From assembly GCA_030037875.1 (NCBI GenBank), contig JASHPV010000046.1:1-8200 (forward strand): DNA of 8,200 nt, read 5' to 3'. How positions within the stretch are numbered: position 1 is the first letter of the stretch; the number at the start of each line of letters is the position of its first letter. The translations under genes and the position numbers were made by a program. The notes under the pieces are model-generated. The model ran no database searches and was not told where the DNA came from. It was given only the letters and a program-made list of their open reading frames with translations. This document shows, in pieces, positions 7,040-8,200 of this stretch. The DNA is from Thermoplasmata archaeon. GTDB taxonomy: Archaea; Thermoplasmatota; Thermoplasmata; Lutacidiplasmatales; UBA184.

Positions 7040-8200
7040 ATGTTGACCTCTCCACGCGGGCCCGAGGAGTTCACCCGCCGGTGGATGCGAAGGTGGCAGG
7101 TCCCCGGCGTCTCCCTCGGGATCGTTGAACTGGGAAAGCGCACTGCCTTTCGATCCTATGGATGGCGCGACCTCGAAGCGCATCTTCCTGCGACCCCGCG
7201 GACGATCTTCGGACTCGCCTCAGTGACGAAGTCGTTTACCGCTCTCGCCGTCCTCCGGCTCGAGGAGGATGGCAAACTCTCGACTCAGGACCCCATTATC
7301 CGACACCTGCCAGAGTTCGGGACCCCGGATCCCCGCGCGACCCGAAGGATCACACTACATCACTTTCTGACCCACACCTCGGGCCTGCCACCTCTCCCGT
7401 CACTCCACTACACTGCTGCCCGGACCCTTGCGCTAGATCCTGCTTACCTGCGAGAGGCTCGCCGGGAGGGGGTCGATACCCGACATCCCCCGATCGACAC
7501 CTACGAGCAAATGATAGAGTTCCTTCGAACGACCCGGTACCGTCTCCTAGGCCCCCCCGGCCGGTACTTCAGCTACTCCAACGAAGGTTTCGGGCTGTTG
7601 GGCGCTGTTATCGAGCGGGCGAGCGGACGGACCTACGAGAATTTCATCGAGGAAGAAATCCTCCGTCCCGCCGGTATGCGGTCGTCGACGTTCGACACCG
7701 GCATCATGAGGCGGAACCCCGAGGTGACGACCCTCTACTCACCGAAACCCACCGGCGTCCGCCGTGGCCTGGTTCCCTCGCAAACCTGGTGGGAGGAACC
7801 TTGTCTTCGCGCCTGCGGAGGGCTCCGGTCGAACGTCGAGGACATGGCTCGATACGTCCAGATTTTCCTTAGTGACGGCCATGGGGATGGGGGCCGCGTC
7901 GTCACCACTCGATCGCTCCGCAAGATGACCACTCCTTACTGTGGGCTCCCGGGAGGTTTGCACTACGGTTACGGGGTCGTGATTCGATCCGACTATCACG
8001 GCACCCCGCTTGTGTTCCACGGTGGACACCTCCCGGGAGCCTCGTCATACTTCGCCGTCGCCCCGCGTCGGCACGTAGGTGGGGTGATTCTCACAAACAT
8101 CGCGGGGGGCAGACCCGAGCTGGCACTGATGGCCGAGGTCAATGCACGCTTGGCGCTGCCGCTGACGACGGCCATGAGCGTCGTGCCGCGGCCAACCCCC
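7040..8200 (+). CDS. class C beta-lactamase-fold serine hydrolase (peptidase S12/esterase-like), 3' end outside window
   Basis: 387 residues are visible and the frame is still open at the window edge. The penicillin-binding/beta-lactamase-fold motifs are complete: SVTK (61-64) with nucleophile Ser61 and Lys64, YSN (179-181) with the catalytic Tyr, and HGG (327-329) in place of the KTG box. Other family signatures are LTHTSGLP (110-117), PPGRYFSYSN (172-181) and the LRPAGM turn (208-213). Members include esterases, D-aminopeptidases and proteins of unknown substrate; beta-lactam resistance should not be assumed. No signal peptide or lipobox is visible, so it is probably cytoplasmic, unlike many bacterial relatives. 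The start is well fixed: a TAA at 7013-7015 closes the frame upstream and ATG 7040 is the first start codon after it. No Shine-Dalgarno is present. It lies alone downstream of the tRNA; the missing end may hold a short C-terminal domain. Confidence 0.93.
   Translation, partial: MLTSPRGPEEFTRRWMRRWQVPGVSLGIVELGKRTAFRSYGWRDLEAHLPATPRTIFGLASVTKSFTALAVLRLEEDGKLSTQDPIIRHLPEFGTPDPRATRRITLHHFLTHTSGLPPLPSLHYTAARTLALDPAYLREARREGVDTRHPPIDTYEQMIEFLRTTRYRLLGPPGRYFSYSNEGFGLLGAVIERASGRTYENFIEEEILRPAGMRSSTFDTGIMRRNPEVTTLYSPKPTGVRRGLVPSQTWWEEPCLRACGGLRSNVEDMARYVQIFLSDGHGDGGRVVTTRSLRKMTTPYCGLPGGLHYGYGVVIRSDYHGTPLVFHGGHLPGASSYFAVAPRRHVGGVILTNIAGGRPELALMAEVNARLALPLTTAMSVVPRPTP

Noticed and set aside
7162..7872. 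236-codon plus-strand frame inside the serine hydrolase
   Set aside because: It overlaps the serine hydrolase in another frame, and only the latter carries the SxxK, YSN and HGG motifs. The hydrolase frame is simply open at the window edge.

Overview
The window is a GC-rich stretch of microbial chromosome with compact, ordinary gene spacing. It holds eight protein genes, two of which run off the window edges, and one tRNA gene. There is no sign of phage, insertion sequence, CRISPR array or plasmid functions. I lean towards an archaeon, possibly a high-GC Thermoplasmata-like lineage. The PIN-domain protein resembles the archaeal Fcf1/VapC9-like group, and the tRNA gene does not encode CCA. First genes of transcription units lack Shine-Dalgarno sequences and tend to have a weak TATA-like element about 25-37 bases before the start codon, while an internal operon gene has a clear Shine-Dalgarno. 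This is inference; the metabolic genes also occur in bacteria, and I put the archaeal assignment at about 0.6.

Left part (1-1175, plus strand): the C-terminal two-thirds of a 3-hydroxyacyl-CoA dehydrogenase, then a small SCP2-type lipid-binding protein. Middle-left (1193-4336, minus strand): a tight three-gene operon read right to left. It encodes a CaiC-like acyl-CoA ligase, a PIN-domain nuclease that starts one base after the ligase stop, and a dienelactone-hydrolase-fold protein whose start overlaps the nuclease stop as ATGA. The last protein appears to have lost both its nucleophile and its catalytic histidine. It carries an N-terminal cysteine cluster and a Pro/Ala-rich tail. Together the left half suggests acyl-CoA and lipid metabolism, with an RNase-like protein embedded in the operon.

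Middle-right (4337-6599): a short divergent promoter region, a Nudix hydrolase of the diadenosine-tetraphosphatase type on the plus strand, and a complete urocanate hydratase (hutU) converging on it from the minus strand. No other histidine-degradation gene is visible.

Right part (6600-8200): tRNA-Thr(TGT), flanked by an interrupted inverted repeat that could pair the 5' leader with the 3' trailer, then a class C beta-lactamase-fold serine hydrolase with SxxK, YSN and HGG motifs. This last gene is still open at the window end.

I see no clear-cut new multi-gene system. The points most worth a second look are the pseudoenzyme with its PIN-nuclease partner, and the inverted repeat around the tRNA.
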